64,000 nt of DNA. It comes from Diogma glabrata. Taxonomy: Eukaryota > Arthropoda > Insecta > Diptera > Cylindrotomidae. The position numbers and the translations under genes are program-made. This document shows positions 33,020-45,741 of this stretch, in pieces. The DNA lies in NCBI GenBank assembly GCA_963693315.1, contig OY856188.1:155948730-156012729 (forward strand). Reading direction: 5' to 3'. Below the pieces are notes generated by a model. That model made no database searches. It saw nothing but the letters and a program-made list of their open reading frames with translations, and was not told the origin of the DNA. The number at the start of each line of letters is the position of its first letter. Position 1 is the first letter of the stretch.

Positions 33020-33489
33020 ATTACCACTTAATTAACAGGCTAAATTCACTATTCATCTCATTTATTCGCTTTAAGAGCACTGCCTTAAGATTTATGATGA
33101 CTAACAGTTACATATATTGATTTCACTATCAAATCAAACGTTACTTAATATTAAGTTTGCTTTTGGTTTTCTAGTAATAAGAGTTATTACTATTTTTATC
33201 GAAAGCCAAAATCCTAGTGAATGTTCACTTGATTTTTGTGTAACCAAATTACCTTTATTTTCAAATAAAAATCGAAACTTTAGTTGTTTAAAAAAAACCA
33301 ATACCAACAGCTTCTCAAAGAAACATTCAATCCTGTTTTGATTAATAAAACAATTGTTTTTCAATTGAACAAATGATGATGTGTTTGAAATAACTTTGTG
33401 CAGGATATGGAGTTACGATTTTGCTAGTTTTTAATTAGTTATATATTTTTTTCTTTATAAGAAAATTGAATAGGAGAAATTTTCGTTAC
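33020..33489. other. Stretch without gene
   Basis: Two overlapping opposite ORFs of about 75 codons (33117-33364) cover the same bases and have no recognisable domain; likely chance. Confidence 0.5.
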
Positions 33490-34680
33490 ATGCGGTTTTA
33501 GAAACAGAAGATCAACAACCGATCTATTGAACTATGTAGCACATCTTTGGAATATGATAAAGGTGATGAATCCTATCTCAAAATCCAAATCCAATCCAAT
33601 CTCAAAAGCATTTGAACGAATCTGGCATGACAATTTGATCAACAAGCTCGTTGCATATACGGTTTTCATCCCGCAGTCGTGAATTTCGTTCAAAATTTTC
33701 TGTCTAACCGATACATCTCGGTATCTTTAGATGCCATTTTTCTGAGTCTGAATTGATTAACGCTGGTGTACCTTAAGGCTCAGTTTTATATCCCACTTTA
33801 TTTTTATTCTACATCAACGGACTATTGAAAATCACCAGTAACCCAATAAACAGTTTTGCAGATGATAGTACTTTGCACAAGTCATTCGTCCCCCTTTCTT
33901 CAAAGAGTAAAATGCATGAGCGAATAAATCCCGCTCGGAGAGACGCTGCCTTAAATGTAAACGAAGACCTAGAAAAAGTCGCCGATTGATGTGACCACAA
34001 TTGGGTCAATTTTAATTCCACCAAAACACAGCTATTGATCGTTTCTAGATCAAAGACAGAGGTTCCCAACGATATTTCAATTATTATGTTTGACGACCAA
34101 ATAGACAAATGTGAAAGCATTCGTTTATTTGGAGTCGCAACTTTCAAAGACCTACTCTGGAACGATCATATAATGGCCATGGCAAAGAGCGCATCAAGAA
34201 AACTTGGCCTTCTCAATAGTTGTAAAAAATATTTTACTCAGTATCAATTACTCCACATTTATAAGTCCTCTATTCGTCCCTGTATGGAGTATTGTTGTCA
34301 AGTTAGGGGCGCTGCATCTCGTTGTTACCATCCTTTCTTTTTTGAACTCAAAAGAGTGTTCAAAGTGTGCTATACGAATTGTTGGTGATCGAAATTTAAC
34401 ATTAAATCTTGATTCCCTACAACATCGTCCCACTTTTGCTGATCTCGTTGTTTTTTATAAATATCGTCACCAGCAGTCACCAGCAACACAAATATCGTCA
34501 CCAGCAACACATATTAGAGAGAATTCAGCGTAAGTTCGTTAAGTGTTTCTTTTATCGGGAGTTTTTTAAAAGAATAGCGGAAACATACGACTATAACACC
34601 TTTCATAAGTTTTTGGATCTAACAAACCATGTGCTGAGGTACTCAACTGCTTTAGTTTAAGAGTTCCAAATCGCAGCTTA
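33490..34680 (+). pseudogene. Dead LINE fragment, reverse transcriptase and C-terminus
   Basis: Reading across frames gives KAFERIWHDNLINKL (RT motif A region, about 33605), LSNRYISVSLD, a degraded GVPQGS box near 33770, FYINGLL, FADDSTLH (catalytic box, about 33855), WVNFNSTKTQLL, then in one longer frame (34035-34388) RLFGVATFKDLLWNDHI and SSIRPCMEYC. Stops and shifts in every part; 5' truncated. It is a different LINE lineage from the Jockey-like pair, closer in its tail to CR1-type elements, but the clade is uncertain. Confidence 0.75.
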
Positions 34681-34869
34681 AGAACTAATCCTACTTTCTC
34701 CGTTTCTTATAGTAATGCCAACCTTTTTGTTTTTGTAAATTTGTTTTTTTTAAGTATTATTTTATCAACACTGGTATTACTTTACCAATATTAGTGTTAG
34801 TATATTTATGATATTATATTGTAGTTTCCTTTTAATTTATCGAATTTTTACTTCTATTTTGTAATTGAG

Positions 34870-35454
34870 AGCTAGATATGTTGGAACTACCAACGCATCA
34901 ACATCAACACGGCCGCGCACCTAGTGAGATTTTACACCCTAAACTAGCTTCAGCTTATGGGCTCGAAAACGAAAAACTGCTGCTCCAGCACAAATACATC
35001 AGAATGTGTGCGTTTGAGACAAAACGGATCAGAAAACAAAGTTTACAAAAGATGGAAAAGGAGACTCTGGCGACCCCATTCGAGAAAAAACCGCAACCGT
35101 CACGTACCCTTTATTATTGTTTTCTCACACTCACGCCCGTGCACCATTCATGCTCACACCCGTACACCTACACACTCACGCTCATTCACCAATGCACATC
35201 CATAAGCCTCCATACACTCTCACGCACCGACACCACCACATCCTCCTACATATATAAAGAATATAATTGGACTCACCCCATGTCAGTGTTAGATCACACT
35301 CCTCCTATCCTTCTGCTTCGATTAGCTGATCATCTTCCCTTGGCCAACGGTTGATCAATTATATATTCAATTTACACTGCAGCTGAAGCAATCGAAGATG
35401 GTCGTATATGGTATCAGTTATGGGTAGAAATCATATAAAAGCATATATAGCGGT
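34870..35454 (+). other. GC-richer stretch with an orphan 158-codon ORF
   Basis: ATG at 34878, stop at 35354. The predicted product is rich in His, Thr, Pro and Ser (long runs derived from CACAC/CTCAC-type sequence) with no domain I recognise. Base composition is unlike the AT-rich surroundings. It may be part of an unidentified repeat; a real gene is not supported. Confidence 0.25.
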
Positions 35455-35469
35455 CAAATGCAGTGCACG

Positions 35470-35795
35470 GGAGTGAATCCTGAATGAATGGTTTGTAGAA
35501 ATATATATATATGAAGTCCCGTGATCGAGATTAAATGTTGAATGAACGTTGGTAGAAATGTACATATATCTGTTAACTCCAGTGAACGAGTTTGTATGTT
35601 GAATGAATGTTGGTAGAAATATACATATATCTGTTAACTCCAGTGAACGAGTTTGTATGTTGAATGAATGTTGGCAGAAATATACATATATCTGTTAACT
35701 CCAGTGAACGAGTTTGTATGTTGAATGAATGTTGGTAGAAACAGATATATAGCAGTTAACTCCAGTGAGTGAGTTTGTATGTTGAATGTATATAG
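35470..35795. repeat. 61-bp minisatellite, about five copies
   Basis: CTGTTAACTCCAGTGAACGA recurs at about 35570, 35631 and 35692, and in altered form near 35753, with a more diverged copy before the first. Middle copies are nearly identical. Confidence 0.88.
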
Positions 35796-35937
35796 GTGCT
35801 AGTGTATATGGTGGAAAAATATACGAATAATTCCACGTGATTCCACATATAACTACACGTACTATCGCAGCGGTTGGAATTACCGTCACTGGGGAAGTAA
35901 TTTTTTTTTTTTTTTTTTTTTTTTCCTTTATCTCCAT

Positions 35938-38937
35938 TTAGGAGCATAGGGCGTCTACTAGACTGGACCATCTAACTCTGTTGGGGGCAATCGCTTTCAG
36001 TTCACCCCATGTCTTGCCAATTTGTTTTGCTTCAGCTAGCACCGTTTTCTTCCATGTCATGGGTGGTCTTCCAACTCTCCTTTTACCTTGTGGATTCCAC
36101 TCTAGGGACATCCTTGTTATATCTTCGACTGATTTTCTCAGTGTATGTCCTATCCATCTCCATTTTCTTTGTTTTATCTCGGTCTCAATGTCTAGCTGCT
36201 CTGTCTGCCGTAGAAGTTCCTGGTTACTGATGGTGTTTGGCCAGAAGCATTTGATCAGTCTTCTCAGGCATTTGTTCACAAACACCTGTAGTTTATTTGT
36301 GATCTTTCTTGTTTGTTTCCACGTTTCACACCCATACAGCAGCACTGACTTGACACATGCATTGAACATTCGTAGCTTTGTCTTTCTTGACAGGACGGAT
36401 GCATTCCAGATCTTGTGAAGCATATTGAACGTATTTCTGGCTTTGTTAATACGCTGACTGATATCTTCTTCAGTCCCGCCTGTTTTTGCTACAGTACAAC
36501 CAAGGTACACAAACTTGTCAACTTCGTCCACTTGTGTATTATTGATGGTAATTGGTGTTATCGTTTTGGTGTTCAATCTCATAGCCTTTGTTTTTCTGAT
36601 ATTAATGTTGAGACCGACTTCATGTGCAAGGGTTGACAGCTTCTGTATTTTCTGCTGCATGTCCGTATGTGTGTGTGTAAGTAGACAGATGTCATCTGCG
36701 TAGTCTAGATCATTGAGCCGTCTTGTTGTATTCCATTGGATTCCATTTGGACTTGCATCATCGAGCTTTCTCATGATACTATCTAGTACTATTAGGAATA
36801 GTAGCGGGGATAGTACACAGCCTTGTCTCACTCCTCGGTGGTTGTAGTATTCATCACTTTGCTGTCCTTTGTATTGTATTCTGTTTGCAGCATCCCGGTA
36901 CATTTCTTTGATTAGATCAACTATTTTCTTCGGGATGCCCATTTCACAAAGTGTCTTCCATATCGCGCTCCTGTTGATTGAGTCGAAGGCGCGTTCGAAG
37001 TCCACGAAGAGGAGATACAATGGTGAATTCCATTCATTTGATTGCTCAATGATGATACGGATTGTGTTGATATGATCGGTACAGCTTCTTCCTGGTCTAA
37101 AGCCGGCTTGTTCATTTCTTAGTTTCATGTTAATTGATGGAGATATTCTTTCGAGAATGATCATTGCTAATATTTTCATTATTGTGTTGAGCAGAGATAT
37201 ACCTCTCCAATTTTTGCATTCTCTTAGATCACCTTTCTTTGGGATTGTTATGGTTAAACCTTCTTTCCATTTGGTTGGTATTTTACCTTCGTTCCATACA
37301 TCAGCTAATAGTGGTGTTAGAGCTTCTGCTGTTGTGTTTACATCTGCTTTGAGTAATTCTGCTGATATATTATCTGTACCAGCAGATTTGTTGTTCTTGA
37401 GTTTCTGTATGGCATCTCTAACTTCCCGTTCCGTTGGTGGATGGGTGCTGATAGTTTCGTTATAGTTGTCATCCGGAGACTGCAAGTTATTTTCTTGTTG
37501 GTGGCAGTTGTCTTCGAAGTATTCTTTCCATCTATTTAGCTGTTGTTCATGTGTTGTGAGGGTTTGACCAGATTCATCTTTTATTGGTGGAGTGTTTGTA
37601 TATTTGTTGGTGACCTTTCTCACGCATTTGTGTAGTGTGCGCATATTTCTATTAGCTGCTGCTGTTTCCGCAGTCTTGAGAATGCTTTCTGTATATCTTC
37701 TGCGATCATTCCTTGCCATCTTTTTAACTTGTTTTGCTGTACTTTCATATTTGTTGCGGATCTCGGTTGTGTTCTGGTGACACAACTGCAACTTGAGCTG
37801 TCGACGCTCTTCAATTTTCTTCCATGTATCATCGCTAATCCATGGTTTCCTTGATTTGTCTTGGTATCCTAGCACATCTGTAGCAGTTTTGACGTAAGCT
37901 TCTTTAACTTGTTCCCATTTTTCATCAATGCTGGTGGTTTCGTTGTTTGGTAGATTGAGCTGGAGCGACTCTTTGAAGGTGTTATTTGTATTTTTGTCGC
38001 TCAATCTATTGATATTAAATTTCCTCTGACATGACTTGTTGTTTTGTTTTACAGCGGCTGGTTTAATTTTGAATGTTGCAATTACCAGTTGATGGTCGCT
38101 GTGTATGTCTGCTCCTCGCTTTGCTCTGACGTCTTGTAGTGAGGATAGAAACTTCTTATTCACCAGTACGTGATCAATTTGATTCTTGGTTCTTCCATTT
38201 GGTGATGTCCAAGTGTATTTGTGTATGTTCTTGTGTGGGAACTTGCTGCCTCCTATGAATAGTTGATTTGTGACACAACAATCGATGAGCCTTTCTCCAT
38301 TATTGTTACGTGTTGATTCTAGTGCATGTTTGCCCATGACTGATTCCATTCCGGTGTTGTCGGTTCCAATTTTGGCATTGAAATCCCCTTGTATTATTTT
38401 GATGTCATTTCGGTGTGCACTAGCCAGCGTTGCTTGGAGCTGTTCGTAGAATTCATCTTTTGTTGCATCATCAGCTTCTTCGGTAGGTGCATAGCACTGT
38501 ATGATCGTTGTGTTTCTAATTTTCGATTGGAATCTTGCTGTTATTATTCTGCTACTTATTGGTTTCCATTCGAGAAGTGCTTTCTTTGCGTTAGGTGTTA
38601 TTAATATGGCTACGCCTTGTTCATGTGTGTTGGATTTACCAGAGAACATCATGTAATTTCCTTCGCTTGTTGTTAGCTCTCCACTGTTTTTCCATCTTAC
38701 TTCACTGAGTCCTAGTATCTCGATGTTATATTCTTTCATTACTTTCTCAACTTGTGCTAACCGCGATGTTTCTATCAGAGTTCTGACGTTCCAGTTTCCT
38801 ACTCGTGTCCGGGTACGATAGCTAAGGGTCGATATTTTATTATTCCGGTTTGATTTGGTTTGTTTCTTTCTAGTATGCGTTTCTTTAATCGTTTGAATTT
38901 CGGATTCACCTTTCGGATTAACGGGTGATTGGGCCAT
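35938..38937 (-). CDS. RTE-like LINE protein: endonuclease, reverse transcriptase, C-terminal DNA-binding tail
   Basis: 999 codons from the ATG at 38937, no stop. Endonuclease: NWNVRTL (N50), SEVRW (E79), GDFNAKIG (184-191), KNQIDHVLV (251-259), HSDHQLV (D281/H282). RT: KSAGTDNISAELLK (517-530), RGISLLNTIMKIL (578-590), EQAGFRPGRSCTDHI (609-623), LFVDFERAFDSINR (643-656), GVRQGCVLSPLLF (702-714), YADD (746-749), FVYLGCTV. C-terminal part: GCETWK, WRWIGHTLRK and the conserved RRVGRPPMTW. It would nick genomic DNA and copy its own RNA in the nucleus. Every motif I can check is intact, so this copy is potentially active. Confidence 0.95.
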   Translation of the reverse strand: MAQSPVNPKGESEIQTIKETHTRKKQTKSNRNNKISTLSYRTRTRVGNWNVRTLIETSRLAQVEKVMKEYNIEILGLSEVRWKNSGELTTSEGNYMMFSGKSNTHEQGVAILITPNAKKALLEWKPISSRIITARFQSKIRNTTIIQCYAPTEEADDATKDEFYEQLQATLASAHRNDIKIIQGDFNAKIGTDNTGMESVMGKHALESTRNNNGERLIDCCVTNQLFIGGSKFPHKNIHKYTWTSPNGRTKNQIDHVLVNKKFLSSLQDVRAKRGADIHSDHQLVIATFKIKPAAVKQNNKSCQRKFNINRLSDKNTNNTFKESLQLNLPNNETTSIDEKWEQVKEAYVKTATDVLGYQDKSRKPWISDDTWKKIEERRQLKLQLCHQNTTEIRNKYESTAKQVKKMARNDRRRYTESILKTAETAAANRNMRTLHKCVRKVTNKYTNTPPIKDESGQTLTTHEQQLNRWKEYFEDNCHQQENNLQSPDDNYNETISTHPPTEREVRDAIQKLKNNKSAGTDNISAELLKADVNTTAEALTPLLADVWNEGKIPTKWKEGLTITIPKKGDLRECKNWRGISLLNTIMKILAMIILERISPSINMKLRNEQAGFRPGRSCTDHINTIRIIIEQSNEWNSPLYLLFVDFERAFDSINRSAIWKTLCEMGIPKKIVDLIKEMYRDAANRIQYKGQQSDEYYNHRGVRQGCVLSPLLFLIVLDSIMRKLDDASPNGIQWNTTRRLNDLDYADDICLLTHTHTDMQQKIQKLSTLAHEVGLNINIRKTKAMRLNTKTITPITINNTQVDEVDKFVYLGCTVAKTGGTEEDISQRINKARNTFNMLHKIWNASVLSRKTKLRMFNACVKSVLLYGCETWKQTRKITNKLQVFVNKCLRRLIKCFWPNTISNQELLRQTEQLDIETEIKQRKWRWIGHTLRKSVEDITRMSLEWNPQGKRRVGRPPMTWKKTVLAEAKQIGKTWGELKAIAPNRVRWSSLVDALCS

Positions 38938-39040
38938 CGAATCCTAGCCAGTTTCCAGGGCTGCTGGATAAGGTATACTGGCATACCGTGGGCGAGATAT
39001 TCCTGCTTCAATGTGATTCAATCATATTTCCATATTTTTT

Positions 39041-39107
39041 CTGGTGAAGTTCCCAAGCGGTCACCTGTTTAAGTTCGCACCCTTCCCAGTGTTGCTTAAC
39101 TTCCTTG
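39041..39107 (-). promoter_or_regulatory. 5S-rRNA-like segment in LINE 5' UTR (candidate Pol III-type internal promoter)
   Basis: Minus strand reads CAAGGAAGTTAAGCAACACT..GGGTGCGAACTT..CAGGTGACCGCTTGGGAAC. Aligned without gaps to the 3' half of Drosophila 5S rRNA recalled from memory, about two thirds of 60 positions agree, including GTTAAGCA (A box), ACTTA and GACCGCTTGGGAAC (C box). These are the parts of 5S that bind TFIIIA/TFIIIC. Similarity is seen directly; promoter function is inferred. Confidence 0.65.
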
Positions 39108-39162
39108 TAAGTGATGTTGTTGACTTATCCACTTCTCCATCTCGCCCACACTGGGGAAGTAA

Positions 39163-40056
39163 TACTGTCTATAAAATTGGTTGGATGGTTTTTCTCCAGA
39201 AGGATAGTATTTTACTCAAATAAAGGTCAATTCAAGAATATTTTTCTTTTCACAGATTTATTATACAACAACTCAAAATTTTATTTACTTTAAACATTAA
39301 AATAAATCCCTTAACACACAGAATTAATATACAATGTAACTCTTAAACATAGATGTATAATTTATATGGAAGAACTTTTTTTTTGGTTCCTAATATTAAA
39401 TCAAATATCAGCTTATCAATATCAAATATCAATACTATTTAATGTTACTCGTATCTGATAACAAATTACACTCACAAGTTCAAGGTTAACAGTCATCGTA
39501 TAAATAATAAATTAACTAACTTAGGACGTGTACAGACACATAACATATTTTGGTTTCTTTTTCTTTTTCGTTTGTTTTTTTTTGCTTTATTTTGGCTAGG
39601 TACTTATGCCTGCTTTATCACAGTAAGTAACATAATTCATAAGCAAAGAATTTTTATACGCTTCTAATAATAATTTAAATTAAAATATCACAAGGAATCA
39701 TTATATAATGATAAACACATATTATATCACAGTTCTGTATTTTAACACGAAGGAATCATTTCATATATCTCCAATATTAAATTAAATTAAAATATCACAG
39801 GGAATCATACTATACTTCACATGCTTTATCACAGATAACGGTTTTTATGATCGAATCTTTTCGATCGAATCATCCCTCTAAAATTAAATTAAATCGTAAT
39901 ATCACAGAAATAGCAGCAGTTTGATTTTTGTATCATCTCAACCCTGCTTGATTCTTAAAAATCATAATCGACAGGCAGCCTAAGGACATATAATTTTCTT
40001 TTGAGGATTTATATTTTATAGGAAAAGTAATAGGAAAACAATTTTATATGTTTTTT
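39163..40056. other. AT-rich stretch, nothing recognised
   Basis: Short recurrent AATTAAATTAAAATATCACA-type phrases around 39680-39900; no gene. Confidence 0.5.
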
Positions 40057-41405
<1,349 letters not shown>

Positions 41406-43439
41406 AACAAGGTCAATTAGACCATAAGATTAACTTAAAAAAAAATTTTCCACTTGTTCCTTTGATGTGATAGTTTCATACGATATGTGGGTAAAGCACT
41501 TACTTTATATTAACCAAAAAATTACTGTGATTCCTGTGATGGGAAACACCCACAAAATAAACTAAATCACTAGCCGACCGTGAATTAAATTATGATCATC
41601 AAAAAAATTACACTATTGAAAACACAATACAATATTCCAGTCCGTTTTTTCACGTAAAACATCAAGCAACCACACGAAAAAAATCCAACGCAGAGAATGA
41701 TCGAAATAAAAGTCTAATGGAAATTAATAGACTAAGAAGTAGAGGACATCTATCGGCTGGTATTTATATTTGGTGAAACACATCGAATTCGTTCAGTTTT
41801 CGGCGCGATTCACCAACCACAAACACCAACCAACAGAAAACAAATTCACCACAGTAGTGGTTTAATTTATGACAGCATTACAATTTTTAACTAAATTCAT
41901 TTAAATCTTATATATTGTACTTATTTTAATTTTTGTAAGTCCATAATTTAAAAAACTAACACTTTAAAATAATATAATATTTAAACTAATTTAATTAAAA
42001 AAATTTAACTAAATTTATTGAATTTCAACCTCTTTTAATTAATTTCATTTGTATTTTATATAGTGTACTTATTCTGATTTTAATTTGTCTATAATTTAAA
42101 AAAACTAAAACTTTAAAACAATATAATAATCAAACTAATTTAATTGAAAACTTTTAATTAAACACAAAATTATTTTACAAATTTTTGAACTGTTAAATCT
42201 TTAAACAATATTTTAATATTTTTTTTTTTTTTTTTATTTTTTTATTTTTTTTTTTTCCAAAAAATTTTACAATTCATGTAGGAAAATATTACATACTTAA
42301 TAAAACAACTAAAAAGTACAATTCATTGATCAATAATTTTTTTTTTCTTTTTTTCTCCTTTTTTCTTTACGATTATACAAATAAGATTTTACAAATATTA
42401 AATTGAGCCAAATTAAATTACAACATTAAAATTATATTGAAATATTTTATTGATTGTTAACAAGTGAGCGTAATAAACTTAAATAATAATTAGATTTTTA
42501 CGATGGGTGAAGGCAAGTGAAAGTAAGTGACGATAAGTGACGACAGCAACAGCATTACAGTTGAAATCAAGCAGCATTATATAAATATAAGCATCCAAAA
42601 ACAAAAAAAAAATGGTGTGAAGCAGAACGATAGAAAGAAAGAAGAAATGATATGGCCTAATCATATACAATGTGATTGATTAGGCCATGATTTCTATTAT
42701 ATTCGTAGATATAGGCATTATATAGTTTTGTCTTGACATTCTTTTTGAAATCTCCAATCTTCGAATGTTTATCTGCATTCGAATATTAGTTCATAAATAT
42801 ATGTTTTAGGCTAGTCCTATTATGTATTTTACTACTAATAAATAAATAAATTAATCATAATAACAGAATTTCTCGAAATAATTTTCGGGGGCAACATAAA
42901 CATTTTTTCCCAAAGCATTTGAATCTAATACAATCCAGCTTATATTTATATTTTATACATCATAGTTCTACTTATATTTATAAACAACATGCCTTATAAT
43001 ATCACCTGTCGTAAAAATCGGGCATTTCCCGATTTTATTAATACTTATTTTCAAACAAATGCACTTGTGTAATGTGTATAGTCCTAAATTAAAATAACGA
43101 CAGATATTTATTATTTGATTCAGAAGGTTTTTAAAAGAATTAATCAACAAATCAACAATAAAAGATACAAATATTTTATTATAATTAAAAATATCAACAT
43201 TACCCAGTCGAAAAAGTTACTTCAATTTTCAAAACAAGCTTTGATATATGGGTTATGTAAAGCAAGTTATTATTATTATTATTATCGTATGAATTTGAAC
43301 AAAATTTAACAACAATATACAATAAGCTTCAACATTTAAGTTTTGAATCCATTATAAAGAACCTCTTTTAATTTCATGTAAGCCAGTTAAACCTCTTTTG
43401 AATTTATGAATACTATACTACAATCATTAACTAAATGAT
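41406..43439. other. AT-rich stretch, possible upstream region of the kekkon-like gene
   Basis: Contains a diverged direct repeat (about 41905-42010 versus 42050-42160, TATATTGTACTTATTTTAAT-type) and two T-rich tracts (42218-42255, 42340-42360). No ORF. See the promoter candidate at 41761. Confidence 0.45.
41761..41800 (+). promoter_or_regulatory. Candidate core promoter (TATA plus initiator)
   Basis: TATTTATA at 41761-41768 lies 34 bp before the A of TCAGTT (41793-41798), an arthropod initiator match. Downstream is a CA-rich leader-like sequence and a GTAAGT donor-like site at 41935. It would place a 5' UTR exon about 5 kb upstream of the kekkon-like coding exon. Spacing and motifs are suggestive only. 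Confidence 0.25.
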
Positions 43440-44690
43440 TCATGGTTTGGTTTTCTCTCCACATTCACAAAATGGATCTTCTAATATATTCCATTTATTC
43501 AATAAATATTTACATCTTCCGAAAACACAACGAAAACGGTTTAAACGTAGCCAATCTTTTCTTTTAAAGTCGAAGCCAGAACATTTAACAGTTACATCCT
43601 TAACTAGTTTATCTACTAGTTTATCGTGGACCATAGCCACACCTTGTTTTTCAACCAAAACCAAAATACAGAGTTGCCAATTGTAATTCTCGTTTCGTTC
43701 ACTTTTCGGTGTTTATTCTTTTTGATGTTATTTGGTTATTAGGGATTATTAGCCGAATTATTCTTTCGTTAAATCTGAATTTGAATTTGAACTCGAATTT
43801 TATTTCGATGAAAACGAATTTTCCTGATATGATTTAAAATGTTTTAATTAGAAATAGGACGAGCGTTACAGTTGTGAACCTTAGCATGGTTCCATTGATT
43901 TTGCCACTCTATATTTAAATCATAACTTCCTTCTTCAAGTAAAAGCCAAGATGGTTTTCGCGATAATAGTCTTTTATGAGGGAAATCTTGCATTTCATCA
44001 TATAAAGGGAATTTTGATTAAATTTCCTATTTTCAATTGTATTGAAAAAGGACTTATTTCTTCGTAAATTTGACGGAGCAATATTGCAAAGTACATTTAA
44101 CCATTGCAGCGGAGACGACTTGAGAGCTCCACTTATAATGAAGAGTGTTATTGAGCTGGACATCAATTTTATTACAATGTGAGCTTCCAAGCCAAGATGG
44201 CGAACAATATTCTGCTGCAGGATACACCATAGAAAGGGCTGATTGTCTCAAACAATTTGCATTTGTACCCCGTGAAGTTTCTTCTAAATTTTGTATCAAA
44301 TTATTTCTTGACCGAACTTTCATTGCTTTCTCTTCCAAAAGTTGTTTGTATGTTAATGACCTATCCAGCTTGACTCCTAAATATTTAGGATTATGATTGT
44401 GATTCAAAAATTCTCCATCAATACTAATAGTCAGCTTACGTTTGGCCTCCCTGTTATTTTAGTGAAATGCAGAAACCTCAGTTTTTAACGGATTAGGGCA
44501 GAGTCGCCATTTTTTAAAATAATCAAAAGTTACGTTCAGATCACTTCTTAAAAATTCTTCACCTTCTTCAAAAGAATCACATTGATAAGCAATAGCCAAA
44601 TCATCAGCAAATTGAAATTTCTTACTGTCTTTCATTGGTAAATCATATGAGTATAAATTGAACAGTGTTGGACCCAAAAGTTATTATCAA
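43440..44690 (-). pseudogene. Non-LTR retrotransposon fragment, RT palm to C-terminus
   Basis: Starts inside the RT (GPTLFNLYSYDLP, then FQFADDLAIAY with catalytic FADD near 44600-44620), continues WRLCPNPLKTEV, NPKYLGVKLDRSLTYKQLL and YPAAEYCSPSWLGSSH near 44210-44240, then shifts frame to LQWLNVLCNIAPSNLRRNK and later DWLRLNRFRCVFGRCKYLLNKW with a Cys/His-type end (CECG). The 5' end is cut sharply near 44685. Frameshifts make it dead. It differs from the other LINEs in the window. Confidence 0.8.
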
Positions 44691-44789
44691 AGTTATTATT
44701 TAATAAGTTATTATTTAATAAGTTACAAAAGTTGTTATTTAATAAGCAAGTTATTATTAAATTGCAAAGCAAATTTTGCATTAAAGCTT

Positions 44790-45050
44790 ATTCTAACGCA
44801 AAACTACAAATTTTAGTACAACTCTAACAACATAACTTATTTCTTATAGAAATGGTAGGAGTTTTAAAACAACTTGCTACGCTAGAAGTTTGAAAACAAC
44901 TTGCTAATGTAAAGAGCATTACGTTTATCTTTAAAGCAAGCTTTGCATTGTTTTATAATGGTGACTTCCGTATGAACTATATGTGTAGCAAATTTCATTA
45001 CATATTCAGCTTATTTTCAACTGTGATCGGTGTAATATCGGTCTGTGCAT
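44790..45050 (-). repeat. Old dispersed repeat, inverted relative at 17.6-17.9 kb
   Basis: See 17560-17900. ACTTCCGTATGAACTATATG and GCAAATTTCATTACATATTC have clear diverged counterparts there in reverse complement. Confidence 0.55.
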
Positions 45051-45741
45051 ACATTTAATATTATTACTTATCGTTGATATAATTTGTTATTATTTATTAA
45101 TTCTCTACTATTAGTACACCAGCTAGAAATATTTGAGATGCGTGATTTGCATTAATTGTGTTATAATCAGCCAAACTGTGCATTTGATGTAGAGATAAAT
45201 TAGAGAATTGAGATGTATAGATAATTGAATTTATTTATAAACAAAACAACGTTTGTGTAAAGCATTTTATATAACAACAGCATTGGTTATATAGGTTTTG
45301 GATGTAATATCATATAGATTGACATAGTAGGATCGTTTACGCCATTAGAATTTAGCTTAACTGTGCCTATTTTCGTATTCATATTCTTTCGTTGAACCAC
45401 ATTCATTCATTTTGTTATTACCAATACGCAGCTTTTGTCAACCATATAATAATAAATTCATTAGCGTAACCTAAAAGAAAACCGAAAATATTGGATATGT
45501 GTGATGAGATTTTGTAAAAAGTTTAACATATTTTTCGAATAATTTTTGGGAAAGAAGCGAAGCATGAAATAAAATCGTCAAATATTATATGGTTTGTCGA
45601 TTTTTTAGCCATGTTATAAAAATTTCATTTGCTATTTAAAAAATGTATAAGATAAATATAAATAATTGTATGCACTGCTACTCTACTCTAACAAATACTC
45701 TAGCACAGAAATTTCGGGTGTTTACGAAACCATCTTTATAA
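45051..45741. other. AT-rich stretch, nothing recognised
   Basis: No gene or clear repeat. Confidence 0.45.

Larger units (their letters stand above)
35901..39148 (-). mobile_element. RTE-like LINE with intact ORF and 5S-like 5' UTR
   Basis: Bounded by CACTGGGGAAGTAA (35887-35900 and 39149-39162), poly(A) tail read as a T run to about 35923, single long ORF ending 15 nt from that tail, and a 212-bp 5' UTR. Exact TSD, intact ORF and clean tail point to recent insertion. The layout (one ORF, very short 3' UTR) fits RTE-type LINEs. Confidence 0.92.

Noticed and set aside
34878..35354. 158-codon ORF as a protein-coding gene
   Set aside because: His/Thr/Pro-rich low-complexity product without a domain or neighbours that support it; kept only as an unexplained region.
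35981..38604. Several plus-strand ORFs of 60-145 codons
   Set aside because: Antisense shadows of the RTE-like LINE ORF.
39041..39107. A genuine 5S rRNA gene
   Set aside because: Only the 3' part of 5S is represented, with many substitutions, and it sits inside a LINE 5' UTR.
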